This document shows, in pieces, positions 12,404-23,600 of a stretch of DNA of 64,000 bases. The translations under genes and the position numbers were made by a program. Within the stretch, counting starts at the first letter, position 1; the number at the start of each line of letters is the position of its first letter. The stretch spans positions 5,289,001 through 5,353,000 of the forward strand of contig NC_084886.1 of NCBI RefSeq assembly GCF_958979055.1, read 5' to 3'. Origin of the DNA: Alnus glutinosa. Its lineage: Eukaryota; Streptophyta; Magnoliopsida; Fagales; Betulaceae. The notes beneath the pieces were generated by a model that ran no database searches, was not told where the DNA came from, and worked only from the letters and a program-made list of their open reading frames with translations.

Positions 12404-13318
12404 TAGGAATATAAACGAGTTGAGCTACTTGTTAGCTTACTCGAGATTGACTCGAATAAATCTGACTCGTGCTCGAATTGATTATAAAATGAGCTACTCG
12501 CGAACACGGAATCAAACTCGATTATTAAACGATGCAAACTCGTATAAACTCGGCTCGACTCAATTAAAACTCGTGAACCCGCTCGTATAAGGAACGACTC
12601 GTATACATTTATATATATTAATGTGTTAAAATATAACTTATTTTTATAATATAGTATATTAATAAACAATATACTATATGTAAGCATAAATTAAATAACA
12701 AATAAAAATGGTTAGTAAATATTAATGGGTTATACTTGATTGGTTATATATATATATAAAATAATAAAAGTGAATAATCTCAATACTTAATTGTCAATCA
12801 CTTAATCATATGATACAATGACAATTCAGATACTTAATCATATAATTCATATTATATTATTCATGTAATATAATAGGACTATATGATCATATAATAATAT
12901 AACATTGTGGTATATGATATGTAATCACTGATTCACTATATTTAATATTATAATTTATAAGTATTATCATTCGATACTTATGAATCATTACATCACTGCT
13001 ATCACGTGATCGAAGATTTAAAATCATATGAATTGTTAGACAGTATGAATCATATGATCATACATTCATACGATAATACTTATATCATATTATCTAAGTG
13101 TGGTTTAATTATTTTTTATTGCTAAAATAAATAATTTGAATTGTATGATACGGGCCGAGCTCAAGCCGAGTACTCGAGCTCGGTCAATAAATTTTCTTAA
13201 GCAACCCGAGCTTGCACACGAATTTTAGGCTTGTGTCGAGCTCGAGCTTCACTATTACATAAACGAGCAAAGCCCGAACAGTCAATACTCACTCAGGATT
13301 AGCTCGTTTACACTCCTA
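12404..13318. mobile_element. Non-autonomous hAT element with 8-bp target duplication
   Basis: A 915-bp element with ends TAGGAATATAAACGAG and CTCGTTTACACTCCTA, flanked by the perfect 8-bp duplication GTCAGAGG (12396-12403 and 13319-13326). Subterminal regions are rich in CGAGCTCG-type motifs on both sides. The centre is extremely AT-rich and codes for nothing. The 8-bp duplication and TAGG ends place it in the hAT superfamily. Confidence 0.85.
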
Positions 13319-13419
13319 GTCAGAGGCTTAATTGAAATCTATAATAAGAGAATTAGAGGATATGAGACCTTCAAAACTCTAAAATTGCTAAACCGCTATG
13401 TAATAGCAACCAATTTTAT

Positions 13420-13447
13420 TATTTTTTTTTTTTGCAAAACTTTTTTT

Positions 13448-13490
<43 letters not shown>
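13420..13490. repeat. Poly-T / poly-A tract
   Basis: Two T-runs followed by an A-run of about 35 bases. It may be the relic of a retroposon tail or simple slippage. No adjacent retroposon body is recognisable. Confidence 0.5.
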
Positions 13491-13492
<2 letters not shown>

Positions 13493-13732
13493 CACTAATG
13501 ACTATCAATGATACTACCCAGGTAGAAAACTTACTAGCTTGGAGAATATAGTCTATTTATGATAATTAATTTCTTGAGGAGGCCGGCTTCAATCGATGCC
13601 ACTTATAACTAGAACATGATAAAATAAGGCATGATTATTGATATGATCATAGATCACAAGCAGATACAGTATAAAATAGACTGCACAAAATTTAAGAATT
13701 TGATTGAAGCTGCACTGATTCAAAAAAACTGG

Positions 13733-16700
13733 TCACTCCTTTATTTCTTCAGATTGAGGATTAATCAACGACGGATTTATAATTCTTCGAGGGCATGTCC
13801 GAATATTGTGCCCTCTTTCTCGGCACAACTGGCAAGTGCATGTTCTGCTTCCAGTAGGAGAGCCTCTTGTGGCATGAGTGCCACTCAACTTTACCCCAAT
13901 CACTTGAGGGCAAGTCCTGCGGTTGTGGCCGCTTTGATGACATAGTCTGCAACGATGATTCCTCTTAACTGTGTCTCCCTGATTGCTTGACCTTGACTTT
14001 CGGCAGGTTCTTCTGTTGTGACCCTCTTCTCCACATAACCGACACTTGAACCGTCTATCTATCAAACTATCCTTAAGTTCTAGACAATAGTGTCTCCTGT
14101 GTCCCTCACGTCCACAGTTTCTACAGTAAAATTTTACTCCTGCATCAGAACCAGGAAATTGGTCTGTGTCAATAAGTAGTAAAAATAATAATAATGAAAC
14201 AGGTTACTCATCCGAAGCCTAGCTGTAATGAAAGGTATAGTTGAGCTGTCAGCAGTTAACTACGTTGTATAAAAACAGACCTTTCATGGCAATGCTCCTC
14301 TTGCGACGATTTTCTGGATCACTAAAGAAAGCTTTTAAAGCTTCGGAAGCACGCCTTCGTGCTGCAGTTGTTCCTTTGGCTTTCTATACAAATATAAAAT
14401 TTGACATAATTCATAGCAGAGATTTTTCAATTTCAACTATGTTGGAAATTAAAGGTTCAATAAACTTCCCTTCCAGCTTACCAAAACAATATATTAGAAA
14501 TATTTTAATTCAGAACAAAGCACTGCAACATTCATGCAAAACTATTATCTTATACATTTAATGAAACTCTGAAAATCCATAACAGTTATGAATCAAAACA
14601 TTTGCATACCTTAATTGCAGCCACTCTTTGTGCATGAAGTTTAGGATCACTATGTATGATCTTCATTCTCTTGCTAAAAAGGCCTGTTTTGGCATTGAGA
14701 CTCTGCAATCATCCAACTAAACCAAGTAGATTAAATTCTTGATCTTATCAAAATCTATAAATTTGTGGAATTTAATGAAACAATGCATGATGAGGAACAT
14801 ATGCAAACAATATTTGAATGTAGGACCTAGCATCATCACAAGAAATGGTAGCAAGCCTAGTTTATAGTAATCATGTTAGGTGTTACATCATCCGAAACTT
14901 CAATTGCAGAGCCTGTTAGAGTCTGATCCAGTCAGGAAGGGAGGCATTGTTCAATTTCTCTACAACTCTCACAAGTCTCAAACTTACAAAGAATTGTAAA
15001 GTCAAAGATCCTTCACTTGTCCCACAAATATTAATCACCCATTTAAATTGTTCAAAATTCCAGATTGGAGCTACAGCTTAAGCATACAGGACGTATTCAA
15101 AATCCCCAACCATATAAGAATGATAAGAAACAAAATGGACCACGGTGAAATTGTGATTTCAGTCGTACTTGGTCAAAGCATTTCAACATGGTTAAGGTAC
15201 CAATGATTCTGCGTACTCACCCTTAGTGTCAGATATCATATCAATATGCAATATAAAACAAATACATGCCATGTTTATGTATATGGGTGTGTCAGATAAC
15301 AATATGAATATGAAATATAAAACATATGCCCGTCAGGTAAGGTTGAAGCAGGCTACTAACTTTCAGTGAGCGGCTAATTTTTAATCCTACTTCAGGAGGC
15401 TGTGATTGGTAAACACGCTTTGATTTCTTCTTCATGCCCAGCTTTATATCTAAGTTGTCAACTTCATCATCTTCCTTTACTTTGAGTGGAGACCTGGGTG
15501 AAAAGCAAATGTTGAAAGAGTCAATATTTAAAACCTTTCTGTATTCATTAAAAAAACAGAAACATTTGACATATACAAGCGAAGACAAGACCGCTTCAAA
15601 ACTACTTCGTATCATAAAAAAGGAGCTCATTGTGCAGTATATACCACGGTTAATAAGCAACTGTTCAACATTACTATTTCATAAAGTATAACACTTGTTT
15701 CTGAGGGATAATAGTAATACTTTAGTAGTAATCAAGAAAGCTTTTTATCAATACTATAACTAAGTAGCCATGATGTAAACTCTATGACACCAGAGCTGGA
15801 TCAATCTCCTTTTCAAGGGCATAAATATGCTAGAACTCCTGAAACAAGTGACTTGTAGGAATACAACAGGCTTTGCTTTCAATGTGGCATTGGTTTATTA
15901 TAGCGTGGAATGCACCATATGGTCCATTGTTTATAGTAGGAACTCAAGATAGCCAAGTAAGAAGCACTTCGACCTTGTCATTCAGTATTACAAGCCTTGC
16001 CTTTTTAGTGTAAATAGAACTTGTTCAATTCAATTATTAAAATGCAGACAACGTAAAAAGTTCTTCTTTCCCAAACGTCAAAGGTATCAGACTAGATTAT
16101 AGTCCATTATTAGACCTACTAAATAAGAGCATAAAGCATGGGAGAAATGAAAGTGGCAATTAAAAAGCAAGAGTCTAGTGTCTATATATGTTTATTTTAG
16201 ATTATTTGTATTTGTGCATACGTTACAAATAAGTATAGAAAATATTTGTAATGAGGAAAATCAAAACATATACAAGTATTTAGTTCTTCATTAACAACGG
16301 GTGACCAAATTAGAAAGATAACGGTGATAGATTAGAATATGCGCACTGCCAAGTGACAGCAAGACATAGGGATAATATGAATTTGATAAAACAAAGAGTG
16401 CGCAATAAAAAGAGGATATGAAAAAGTTACTTAGAGCGAGCTTTCTCCCATGGTCGTTCATCAATCGACTCTTCCCATATGACGCAATCACCCAAACATT
16501 GTCGGCAAGCCATTATGCCCTGTTGTTGATTGGACCAAAGAAATCAGTGGAAGGATAAAGAAGTATGTTGTTTTCCACAAAGACCAATTTCTCACTACTT
16601 CATAACCATAACAAATAATTGGCATAATCCCAACAAGAAGTGCATTGGCTAGTTTCTTGAGAATAACATACATAAATAAAACTTTTATTATTATTATTAT

Positions 16701-18720
16701 TGGCAAGTTACGCACCCCGTGGTCTTGAATCCACAACCTCAACGTCCATCCTATACTTACAAGGGAAGAAGGTGCCATTTGAGCTAGATTTCTTTGGCCA
16801 AACTAAAAGTAATATAACAAGCACTGATTCATTGACCCCCTATAAGTTTCCTAATAAAGGTAAGGCAATGTTAGACATAACAATTTGGGTTGTCTCATGA
16901 TACTCCATTAATAAAATTATTTTGATACCCCAATAAATAAGTTGAATTAACTTTATCAAGGTTAATTTAAGGTTCTTTGCTATTTGTTGCAGCTTTCTCC
17001 ACCTATATTACTGCTTTGGAAGTATGATTGTCTCGGCAACTTAGTGTTCTGAAAAACACATTTATTGAGATCAATAAAGGACAAGGAAAGAAAATGAGAG
17101 AGTGTTCTGTACTGAGTGTATTGGTATTGAGATAGTAGAATACTTTCTGTACTTAGACAAAGAATTCAAAACCTAAAACAAGTTGAAAATACCCATGTAG
17201 GCTACTTCAAGGGTGTTCACACCTTAGAAGCTTTGTGCAGTGAAACAATCACTCAATGTCAAATTGCTTTGGGCCACGAGCCTCATTATGTCCAGGACAT
17301 TGTGCAAAAGTTGCTGTGACTTTCGTAAGTTATGGATGCAACTTAAATCTCTCTGCCCATACATGTCGATTCACTTCAGGCCCTCCTAAGAGTATAGTGA
17401 ACTCATGCATCCCCTTCTAAACACAATGTGTAGCAAAAAAACCTACAATGTCTTCAAAAGACCAACCAGCAGTCAGCCAGGCTGATTTTGTGGAAAATTG
17501 ATATTGGTTTCTAAGTTTCGCTAAGTTTTGGTGAGAGCTGCAGCTAGTAAGACAGGTCTTTCGTAGGGTGAGCGAATTAGTATGGGGGGAAGATGCATTG
17601 ATGTGTGCTTTTATGCTGCAACTTATACTTTCCAGGTTCAATTATTGAGTGCGACAACTTTCATGCATAGATGTTTAAGGTTAGAAACCACATCCAAATC
17701 TTCACTCCCAGGACCCTGCTTCAGCAAAACCAATACTAGGTATTGGCCTTTTAAAACCACTTTAGTTAAACTACTACATAGCTTCTTGTATAATAAACTC
17801 CTTAAAGAAATATCAAAGGCAAGAAATACTCAAATAGAAGGATTCACTTAATCTTGAATTAACAAACTCCCTATAAAATTGTACATGGAATGTGTACTAA
17901 CATATTTCACTCCTAGAACAGAGTTAAAATCTCAAAAAGAGCCCTCTTTGCATGAGTATTAATAATGAGTTAGTGCAAGCCACTTCCCCATGTAAATATC
18001 CATCTGCAATTAACTAAAAATATGGCTCCAAGAGCATATACCTTCCCATTACATTGTGAACAGTCTAATCTGGTCCTCTCTATTCCACACTCTGTACAAG
18101 GAGTATAACCTCTACCCCGGCAACTTGGGCAGGGTAGCTCTCTGATGTACTGCCCGTTTGGACCAAACCAGGAACGTGGTGTGGGTGCACCAGAACTATC
18201 ATTCCTGAAATTAAATTTAAAAATTACATAGATATAAGACTGAAACAAAAGGAAACACCATGGCTGATTGGACCAACTTCATATAAAACCGTTTTCAACC
18301 AAAAGAAACACCATCAATTAAACCTTTTCAGTTTAATGATACTGAGCCGAAATGCCTAAGATCCATATTTGCTCTTTTTTTTTTTTTTCTTTTTTTTTTT
18401 TTTTATTAGGTAACAAAAAACGTGAAAAAGTTTTGAGTCTCGGCCCCAAAGGGATTCCATAGCAATCTCCACTTCGTAAAATGAAATTGTCTATCAATGG
18501 AATATGATAAATGATAATTGTAAAAAGTATATAATGAAAGCGTTCTAAACCTCGGTTTCGGAGCGACATCGACCCCGAATAGCTCTTCCGAGGGATCATA
18601 ACGCAACTGTGCCACAATCATGAAAAAAAAATTGGAAACTTGTGCCAAAACAGAAATAATAAAAAAATAATAATAATAATTCCAAATTAAGCTTTACAGG
18701 ATAAACAGCTAAAGAAGTGC

Positions 18721-18765
<45 letters not shown>

Positions 18766-18930
18766 CTGGCTTTGTTTGGGAGTTGGAACAGAATCGTCGC
18801 TCGTGGAGGAGGAAGTGACGCTTGGGACGAAGCTAGTCTTTCTCTTGGAACGGAGGAAAATAAAGAAGCGCACGTTTTTGTGCCTCCATTGAGGTGCCAG
18901 AATTCGAAATGAGGAACAGAATGAAGACAT
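13733..18930 (-). CDS. DnaJ-type zinc finger + NUMOD3-like + four CCHC zinc knuckles protein
   Basis: Minus-strand exons 18766-18930, 18551-18606, 18042-18204, 16431-16519, 15361-15493, 14610-14702, 14281-14383 and 13733-14139 join in frame to 402 aa. The basic, serine-rich N-terminus looks like an organelle transit peptide. A cysteine-rich segment (about 99-143) has CPSCRGRG, CTECG, CSQCNGKG and CRQC, as in DnaJ/BSD2-type fingers. Residues about 225-267 (HSDPKLHAQRVAAIKKAKG, SEALKAFFSDPENRRKRSI) resemble NUMOD3 repeats. Four knuckles of the form C-x2-C-x4-H-x4-C follow from residue 273: YCRNCGREGHRRHYC, KCRLCGEEGHNRRTC, RCRLCHQSGHNRRTC and TCQLCRERGHNIRTC. A nucleic-acid-binding role is likely; plastid targeting is inference. 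An in-frame upstream ATG at 19032 would add 34 residues. I preferred 18930 because the protein then begins with the transit-like segment. A tRNA-derived SINE lies in intron 3. Confidence 0.88.
16687..16788 (-). mobile_element. tRNA-derived SINE (minus strand)
   Basis: Read on the minus strand it begins CTAGCTCAAATGGCAC (A-box-like, 16772-16787). It then has GGATTCAAGACC (B-box-like, 16721-16732) and ends in a short (AAT)n tail. This order of RNA polymerase III boxes plus a simple tail is the layout of plant SINEs. It lies inside intron 3 of the zinc-knuckle gene. Confidence 0.6.
18723..18762. repeat. (TG)n(GA)n microsatellite beside the first splice donor
   Basis: A short TG run followed by about 14 GA units, ending four bases before exon 1 of the zinc-knuckle gene. 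In gene sense the intron therefore starts with GTACT followed by a CT-run, right at the 5' splice site. Confidence 0.65.
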
Positions 18931-19455
18931 TTCATACGTACAATTCAAAGAATATAACGAAAGGAAAGAAGAAAGGGAATCTGAAGCGAAGATTTCTTGC
19001 ACAAGCTCAAGAGCATCATCAACGAAATGCAAACGGCTTCAGCGTGAAAGAGTCTTCTGAATCAGCAAGATCCAATATTTGAATGGAGGTACTTCGGCGT
19101 TTATAGTGCGTGTGGCTATAATAGAATCAGTAGAGGCCGCGCTTGCTCTTCGTTTCTGTCCACGCGTGTGCGTGCATGTTTGTGGCTTAGGATAACGCCA
19201 CAACTCAACATCAGTGGTTTGGGCGACATCTATTGCAAGAAACTGAACGTAAAAAGTCATTTACAGAGATACTAATGCTTGTAATCATCTTTTTTATTCT
19301 TTGAAATTGCTTTTCTTAAATCAGTGATTTATTTTACCCAAACGTGTCAAAATTAGGTGAGTCTCACGGTGCGATTTGTATCCACAACAAAGATTAATGT
19401 TACGCATCTTTATTTTATCATTTTTAAAAACTAAATTAAAATAATTTTTCTCTTA

Positions 19456-20326
19456 TGCTCCGTTTGTTTCGACGTAAAATGGTTTCCGTCGTAAAATATT
19501 TTCAACGAAATCAATTTCAAAAAAAAATATTTTTCAGCGTTTGGTTCGCACGAAAAAATTACGAAAAGTGAAAATGCAATTGTCGCCGGAATCCGGCAAC
19601 GACCGGTCGCCGTCGCTGGAATCCGGCGAACATGTTGGGCCGGATCCGGCGGGACATCCGGGCCCGGTCAGATCCGGCCGGATCCGGTCATTTTGGCCGG
19701 ATCTCGGCAGGATCAGTGGCCGGATCCGGTCAGATCAGGCTGGATTCCGGCCATTTTGGTCGGATCTGGCCGGATCAGTAGTCGGATCCGGTCATATCCG
19801 GTCGGATTCCGGCCATTTTGGCCAGATCCGGTCAGGTCAGTGTCCGGATTCGGTCAGATCTGGCCGGATCTCAGCCATTTTGGCCGGATCCGGTCAGATC
19901 AGGCCAGATTCCGACCAGATTCCGCCACCATTCGGCGCAGTTGCCGGATGTCGCCGGATTCCGGCGGCCGGCGGTATTCTGGCAGCCGGATTCCGGCAGC
20001 CAGCAGTATTCTGGTGGTCGGATTCTGACGCCGACATTATTCTAGTGACTTGATGATGCCGGATTTCAGTGCTGCCTATTTTCAAACGACCGACTATTGT
20101 CGAATTCGGACAGCCAGATATCAAACGTGCGTGTAAGGACGAAGAATATAATTTTGGAAAACGATTTACGGTTTTAAAATCCGTAAATCGTTTTCCAAAA
20201 ATTAAAGAAGGTTTTACGGTCAATACGAAAATGATTTTCGTTGACCGTTATTTTCGTTCCTATCAAACACCGTAAAATACCGAAATCATTTTTCAGAAAT
20301 CATTTTACGCCGAAACAAACGGAGCA
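19456..20326. mobile_element. Non-autonomous TIR element, copy 2 (GC-rich minisatellite core)
   Basis: An 871-bp relative of the element at 3271-3980. The ends are TGCTCCGTTTGTTTCG and CGAAACAAACGGAGCA, with TTA on the left and TAA on the right. The core (about 19580-20010) is a degenerate array of CCGGATCCGGTCAG-like units separated by CCATTTTGG. At 20154-20202 a perfect-looking hairpin has arms GGAAAACGATTTACGG and CCGTAAATCGTTTTCC. It lies between the divergent zinc-knuckle and WHIRLY genes. No transposase is encoded; the open frames are a by-product of the repeat. Confidence 0.78.
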
Positions 20327-20689
20327 TAAATCAGTTCGGAATAAAATTATATCCCAATTACCTATCCTTTAGATATGCATTGGGTGTCCATAAGTTAAAA
20401 TGAAATTGGTGTCTCTCTCTCTCTCAATTTTATACCTTAGGCTTCCTTTATTTAAAAAAAAAAAAAACTGCATGTATCGCCCATCAATTAAACGAATGTC
20501 GTCGTTTGACACATTCATGTCGTTTCCACCTTGCAGTACCTAGTGCAATTTGCAATTTGCACCGTCCGATTATACGTTTATAATCCCCAAGGGCCACGGA
20601 TTTCCATTTCCAAACCCAGACCGACGCACCACACCATTTAAGCCAAAATCGAAAAAAGCAAGCAGAGCCGGGAAGAGAGAAGAAGAAGT

Positions 20690-23600
20690 ATGCAGGGCTT
20701 ACAGTCACTATCTTCCCCCCTCACTACCACCCAAAACCCCAGACTTCAGCTTGCCCCCTCGCTCTCCTTTCAATCTTCAACTAAACGCACCGCTTTCAAC
20801 CCCAACATCTGGAGCAAGAAGCTCTCCGTGAAGTGCCAGCAGTACTTCCAACAACAGAGGCTCGCCATCGGGACCGCTCCGAGCAACTCCTTTTCTTCGC
20901 AACCTCCCGGAGGAGGTTCTACCACTGTTCCTGGTTCGTTTTTTCGTTTTATTTTTTGGTTTTTCACTCCCGGTTGAGGAGAAAAAGTAGAAAACAAAGA
21001 GAACGAGCTGGAACGCCGTTTGGTTGCCGAGAAAGAATGTAGGAAAAGCATAAATTTCTCAACATAGGGTCAGTTTAAAGTCTTGTTGATTATCTCAGCG
21101 ACCCAATGGAGGGTTTATAGGGTTTATATGATTTCATAACTTAGTTGAGTTTAACTTGATATTTCGATTGTTTCCTTAAATTTGTTTCAGTTGTCAACCA
21201 CCAATAGAGAATAGAATAAAGACGGACCAAAGAGAGGATTAAGTTAAAAACTTCTCTGTTTATAGTGGAATTATATTGGTTTGGTTTGTGTGTAGGTGGA
21301 ACAATGCCGCCTAGGTTTTTTGTGGGTCACTCAATATACAAAGGAAAAGCAGCTCTTACGGTAGAGCCCAGAGCTCCGGAGTTCACGTCTTTGGACGTAT
21401 GTTTCTTCGTTTTTTTTTTTTTTTTTTCCTTTTCTTTTTAGAGTCATTTGCGATAATTGGAATATTTAGGGGGTCTGGGTGCCTGTTTTTGTGATGGTTT
21501 GTGTTGCATTCAGTCAGGGGCATTCAAACTATCGAAGGAAGGTTTTGTGCTGCTTCAGTTCGCCCCTGCAGCGGGTGTTCGACAATATGATTGGAACAGA
21601 AAGCAGGTAATCTACATTTTGTTATTGCAGGTAATATAATGTGGAACTTATGTGTCGTTAGGTTTAAATTTTGAGTGTTGTGGATTTACTAGCCGGAACT
21701 CTGAAAGTGCTTTAAGGCAATGATTTAGAGGACAATAATGGTGGGAACCTCTTGAGTAAATGTTAGGGTGGCCGATGATAGGTTGCTTTAACTCAATTTT
21801 CGCCTGTTGAATGTTTAGGGTAGAGTGGGTTATGCCTAGATGGGTAGTGGATCTTTTGGCATGTTGGAATAGAAGGGTCGGCCAGAATGATATCATTCTA
21901 GCTTGGAATGCAATTCCTTCCTTTTTAATGTGGTGCATTTGGAGAGAAAGGAATGCTCAAAGATTTGATGATCAATAGAAAACGAGCTCGAATCTACGTA
22001 CTTGTTTTCTGAAAGCCTTATTTGAGTGGATCCGTGCTACCACCTTTCGCCATATCTCTAGCTATGCAGATTTTTGTTCTCTTTTTTCTCGTTCTTTATA
22101 TCTGCTAGGTGTTTTTCTTGTATACTTCTTAAGTATTTGAGTTTTGCCCCTTGCACTTTTAATGAATTTCCTTTACATATAAAAGAAAATGATTGATTCA
22201 AAGATTGGCTATATAATTCTGCATCAATGTTTTAATACTCTTTTTTCTTATAAAGTATCGATATTTTAATCTTCAGATTGTATGGTTTTATTGTTTAATA
22301 CTTCATTGATTTCAATTAGACTCCCATTTGACAAAATCAAGTGGGTAAGTTCCAAATGCCTTCAGTCTGGACTAGATGGCGGCCCATGGGTGGTTGAACC
22401 ATTGGATTCTCTATATGGTCTTTTTTTTTTGTTGGAAGTTTTTAGATCCCTAATAATATTGACAGTATGAGCCTATTAAATTTAAAAGAAAACAAAATTC
22501 GTGACTTGGTCAATACAAGAATTTTGTTACTTCTTTGAAGTAGTTTACTTTTTGGATTCTTTTTTAATTGGACAGGGGCTCTTAATATTTCTTCGATTTC
22601 TAACTTCTCTCTTTTTGTGGAGTTTTGTTATTCTTTTCACCTTTAGTGGGGCCTTCTCTTTGTATACATCCTATGTACTAGGGTCACGTCCCTCTGCGCT
22701 TTTCAATGAAATGAATTATTTATCAAAAAAAGTTTACTTTAATTCTTCTTCTTCTTCTTCTTTTTTTTAAAAAAAATTAAATTAAATTAAATTTTAAATT
22801 TTTATGACGAGAAACCTCCTAGGTAGAGCCATTTCGTGTACCCACCCATGTCAAGTAAATCTCGGACCTGTGTAAAGTGTCCCCTCCACACGGATTGAGT
22901 AATATTCTGGTTTCGCCGATGGGCTGGCCCCAAGGAATTGTTTGTACCCAAGGGGTTGAATACTTTCTTACACGTACACACTTATAATGTATGTATATCA
23001 AGGAAAACTCAATAGGCTGAATGCCCAAATTATTCAGCCTGTTACATGATTTCTGATTTCTCTGCTTGTTTGTCTCCTGTTGGTATGAGTCAATGAATTT
23101 TCAAGCATTTTCTTTTCAGAGGATCTACAAATTGACAATTCATTAAAAAGAAGAGGGCCTCCCTCCCTCCCTCCTATTTCTTTTATTACCTATCAAAAAA
23201 AAGTTATACGATGGTTGCCGGCGTAACTAAACTCTTTCAGTTGATGCTAGTTACAATATTTTAATGTTGTGTCTGCTATTAGTGAATAGAAGTGATAAAA
23301 TGTAAGTTGTTTTGAGATGTTTTAAAGTTTCAAATGCAAGATGATGCTTTGATTTGTTTTGAATGTAGGTATTCTCTCTATCAGTGACCGAAATTGGAAC
23401 TCTAGTTAGCCTTGAGAAAAAGGATTCATGTGAATTTTTTCATGATCCTTTTAAGGGAAAAAGGTACAGTATACTCTATACCTCCTCAAAGTCAACATGG
23501 TAAACATGGAGTCAGAGATATAGCTTTCGAGTGCAAACTGTTCCCATGTGTTATCCATTTCATTGATTTTTACGATTACATGTACTATTGATTTTGATCG

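Noticed and set aside
12404-13318. A regulatory region rich in GAGCTCG motifs
   Set aside because: The motifs are the subterminal repeats of a hAT element with a perfect 8-bp target duplication, which explains them.
19541-20053. 170-codon frame of repeated SGRIRS/SDLAGS-like peptide
   Set aside because: Created by the CCGGATCC-type repeat core of a TIR element; parallel frames are open too. There is no domain, and no promoter or splice context.
22819-23030. Possible SINE or old repeat in WHIRLY intron 3
   Set aside because: The phrase CGGACCTGTG..CCACACGGATTGAG..CCCAAGGAATTG looks repeat-like, but I found neither a clear A-box/B-box pair nor a tail, so I do not name a family.
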